Positions 31,121-33,581 of a stretch of 33,581 bases of DNA are shown piece after piece (the stretch's first letter is position 1; every line of letters begins with the position of its first letter). Under the pieces are notes generated by a model, which made no database searches, was not told the origin of the DNA, and saw only the letters and a list, made by a program, of their open reading frames with translations. The position numbers were made by a program, and so were the translations under genes. The stretch comes from an uncultured Oscillospiraceae bacterium (GTDB taxonomy: Bacteria > Bacillota > Clostridia > Oscillospirales > Acutalibacteraceae): positions 1 to 33,581 of the forward strand of contig CATWUX010000006.1 of NCBI GenBank assembly GCA_958354085.1, given 5' to 3'.

Positions 31121-33581
31121 ATACGCCGTTGCTTACCCGACAGGGAAACGGGTTAAAACGCGCTTTTCTGCTTGCCCTGCTGATGGCACTCGCCTTATTT
31201 TTGCCGTTTATCGTGATCGGCAAAGGCGTTTTTCTCTACTATGGCGATTTCAATGTACAGCAGGTGCCGTTTTATCAGATGGCGCATGACAGTGTGCGTT
31301 CCGGCAATATTTTCTGGAGTTGGACAACCGACCTGGGGGCAAATTTTATCGGCTCCTATACCTTTTATCTGTTGGGCAGCCCGTTTTTCTGGCTGACCCT
31401 GCCGTTTCCGAGCGCGGCAGTGCCGTATCTGATGGGGCCGCTGCTGATCCTGAAATTTGCCTGCGCCTCCGCGACCGCATATGCGCTTCTCAGCCGGTTT
31501 GTCCGTCCCAACTATGCTGTTTTAGGCGGTATTCTCTATGCTTTTTCCGGTTTTTCCATATACAATGTATTTTTCAACCACTTTCATGAGGCGATCATTT
31601 ATTTCCCGCTCATGCTGCTGGCGCTGGAATGGTATATGAAAGACAACCGCCGTGGCTGGTTTGCCGTCACGGTATTTCTCAGCGCCTTCAGCAATTACTA
31701 TTTCTTCATCGGTCAGGTGTTTTTCATCCTGATTTACTGGTTCGTGCGTATGTCCTCCGGTGCGTGGAAATGCACGCTCCCGAAGTTTTTATGGCTCGCG
31801 TTTGAAGCGGTCATCGGTACGGCGGCGGCCGGCGTGCTGCTGCTTCCCGCTTTCTATGCCGTAATCCAAAATCCGCGCACCGACAGCATTATCGCCGGGT
31901 GGGACGCGCTGTATTACAGCAAACCGCAGCGGTTGTTTGATATTCTGCACTCCTTTTTCTTCCCGCAGGATATCCCGGCGCGCGAAAACTTCTTCCCGGA
32001 TTCGGACAACAAATGGGCGTCCATGTCCGCGTGGCTGCCGGTTTTCGGCTGTACCGGCGCGATCGCGTATTTTCAGTCGCGCAAGCATAAGGATTGGCTG
32101 CACCGGATGCTCATCATCTGCTTTTTCTGTGCGGTCATTCCCGGTCTGAACGCTATGTTCCAGCTGTTCAATTCCTGCTATTATGCCCGCTGGTATTATA
32201 TGATGGTGCTGATGCTGGTGCTGGCGACGGTCCTGTGCTTTGAAGAGGCGGAAACCGTTCCGGTCAACTGGAAACGCGCTTTCGGCTGGAGCTTCGGTAT
32301 CACCGGCTTTTTCGCCTTGTTTTTGGGCTTTATGCCGAAATCATGGAAACCGGATGAAACTACCGGCAAGCTGACGCTGGGACTGGCCAAGCTGCCGATC
32401 CGTTTCTGGATCTTTGTCGGCATCGCCGTGATCTCGTTGATTCTGGCCTCTCTTCTGGTCATGCTGTACCGCCACGATCGGCATCTGTTTGCCCGCTGGT
32501 CAATCGGCGTGGTCGCGTGCGTCTCGCTGGTGTACGGTTGGTATCTGATCGGGCTCGGAAAGGCCAACCACAACTATTCGCAGGATTACATTCTGGAAAA
32601 CGCGCTGGGAGGCAGCGAGCAGATTTCTCTGCCGGATGACGGTGAAACCGTGCGTATCGATGTGTATGAGGGCATGGATAATCTGGCGATGTTCTGGCAG
32701 CGCCCGACCATTCAGGCTTTTCACAGCATTGTGCCGGGTTCGGTTATGGAATTTTACCCATCGGTCGGCGTCCAGCGCGGCGTCGGCAGTCGTCCCGACA
32801 CGTCTCATTACGCCTTGCGCAGCCTGCTGTCGGTGCGCTGGCTGTTTGATTATGAGGAAGATCCGCAGACGCTTTCGGAAACCGATCGCCAGAAAAAAGC
32901 GTTTATGAAAAGCAGCGGAACCGCCATGCCCGGCTGGTCCTATTTTGACAAACAAAACGGGTTCCTTATTTATGAAAACAACTGTTATATTCCGATGGGC
33001 TTCACGTATGATTCGTATATGACTCGTACGGCGTATGACGAATTATCCGAATCCCGTCGTGAACTGGTGCTGCTCAAAACGCTGGTCATTCCGGATGAAC
33101 AGGAAAATTTCGTCAGCCGCCTGCTGCCCCAGTTCCGCGAGGATATCGGTGTTTCCTATTCCAAGGACAGCTACATGGCCGACTGTGCCGCCCGTAAAGC
33201 GACCGCCGCGCAGTCTTTTACGCGCGACAATCGCGGTTTCACCGCGACCATATCGCTGGAACAAGAGAATCTGGTATTTTTCAGCGTCCCGTATGAAAAA
33301 GGCTGGAGCGCGACCGTCAACGGCCAAGCGACGGAAATCGTACAAGCAAACGTCGGCTTTATGGCGGTGGTCTGCCCCGCCGGAGAAGAAAACGTCATCC
33401 GCTTTTCTTATATGACGCCGGGATTGATACAAGGACTTTGGATCACGATTGGTTCGATTTTACTGTTTGTCCTGTATATGGTGCTGATGCGGATTTTTGA
33501 CCGCCGGATGCGGCGTAAATTGCAGGAGGCGATACCGGAACCGTTGCCGGAATACAACTCCGCCCTGCTTTCAGCAGGAGA
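31117..33581 (+). CDS. YfhO-family membrane protein (partial, cut by the right edge)
   Basis: At least 821 codons are visible with no stop before the window ends. It has many hydrophobic spans. The N-terminal part LPFIVIGKGVFLYYGDFNVQQVPFYQMAHDSVRSGNIFWSWTTDLGANFIGSYTFYLLGSPFFW and the C-terminal FFSVPYEKGWSATVNGQ segment before a last membrane helix are characteristic of YfhO proteins. In Gram-positive bacteria these glycosylate teichoic or lipoteichoic acid or related envelope polymers. The ATG at 31117 overlaps the previous stop and has AGGAGG (31101-31106) 10 nt upstream, so the two genes are coupled. The visible part looks almost complete, ending in a basic, Pro/Glu-rich tail. Confidence 0.9.
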   Translation, partial: MNTPLLTRQGNGLKRAFLLALLMALALFLPFIVIGKGVFLYYGDFNVQQVPFYQMAHDSVRSGNIFWSWTTDLGANFIGSYTFYLLGSPFFWLTLPFPSAAVPYLMGPLLILKFACASATAYALLSRFVRPNYAVLGGILYAFSGFSIYNVFFNHFHEAIIYFPLMLLALEWYMKDNRRGWFAVTVFLSAFSNYYFFIGQVFFILIYWFVRMSSGAWKCTLPKFLWLAFEAVIGTAAAGVLLLPAFYAVIQNPRTDSIIAGWDALYYSKPQRLFDILHSFFFPQDIPARENFFPDSDNKWASMSAWLPVFGCTGAIAYFQSRKHKDWLHRMLIICFFCAVIPGLNAMFQLFNSCYYARWYYMMVLMLVLATVLCFEEAETVPVNWKRAFGWSFGITGFFALFLGFMPKSWKPDETTGKLTLGLAKLPIRFWIFVGIAVISLILASLLVMLYRHDRHLFARWSIGVVACVSLVYGWYLIGLGKANHNYSQDYILENALGGSEQISLPDDGETVRIDVYEGMDNLAMFWQRPTIQAFHSIVPGSVMEFYPSVGVQRGVGSRPDTSHYALRSLLSVRWLFDYEEDPQTLSETDRQKKAFMKSSGTAMPGWSYFDKQNGFLIYENNCYIPMGFTYDSYMTRTAYDELSESRRELVLLKTLVIPDEQENFVSRLLPQFREDIGVSYSKDSYMADCAARKATAAQSFTRDNRGFTATISLEQENLVFFSVPYEKGWSATVNGQATEIVQANVGFMAVVCPAGEENVIRFSYMTPGLIQGLWITIGSILLFVLYMVLMRIFDRRMRRKLQEAIPEPLPEYNSALLSAG

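Noticed and set aside
1..33581. CRISPR arrays, tRNA or rRNA genes, insertion sequences, replication origin
   Set aside because: I looked through the intergenic gaps on both strands and saw no repeat-spacer pattern, cloverleaf, rRNA core sequence, transposase or terminal inverted repeats.

Overview
The window looks like a chromosomal piece of a low-to-mid GC Gram-positive anaerobe of the Clostridia, most likely Oscillospiraceae-like. The evidence is strong AGGAGG-type ribosome binding sites, sigma-A style TTGACA/TATAAT promoters, a Phe T-box leader before pheST, an IreB-family gene, a Na+-pumping decarboxylase beta/gamma pair, an EFR1-type flavodoxin-ferredoxin and several MATE exporters. No rRNA, tRNA, CRISPR array or intact insertion sequence was seen. 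The species assignment is inference.

Left part (1 to about 11310, visibly more AT-rich): an ABC transporter (cut by the left edge) diverges from an OmpR-type two-component system across a spacer with repeated GATAAAC half-sites. A five-gene minus-strand redox operon follows (flavodoxin, cupin, iron-sulfur-flavoprotein-like reductase, aldo/keto reductase, exported flavodoxin lipoprotein). It diverges from a LysR regulator whose promoter abuts a perfect 14-bp inverted repeat. Next comes a plus-strand unit with its own promoter and a structured, terminator-ending leader (riboswitch candidate) ahead of a cytidylate-kinase-like gene, two MATE exporters and a flavodoxin/ferredoxin protein.

Middle part (11403 to 21770, GC-richer, mostly minus strand): a small unknown gene, an ireB-family gene, pheT, pheS with a Phe (UUC) T-box, a PcrA/UvrD helicase whose reading frame is broken by one base inside the Walker A motif, and oadB/oadG-type subunits of a sodium-pumping decarboxylase. 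An archaeal-type cofactor-independent phosphoglycerate mutase runs the other way.

Right part (21834 to 33581): a copper P-type ATPase that runs in frame into a CopZ-like domain with its own internal ribosome binding site and start; a third MATE exporter; an ECF sigma factor with a membrane-anchored partner; a polysaccharide deacetylase; a patatin-like phospholipase; and a translationally coupled pair of envelope glycosyltransferase-type membrane proteins (GT-C family, then YfhO family), the last cut by the right edge.

The observations most worth checking are the helicase frameshift, the copA-copZ gene-within-gene, the structured leader before the MATE genes, the LysR palindrome with its redox operon, and the composition boundary near 11311-11402.
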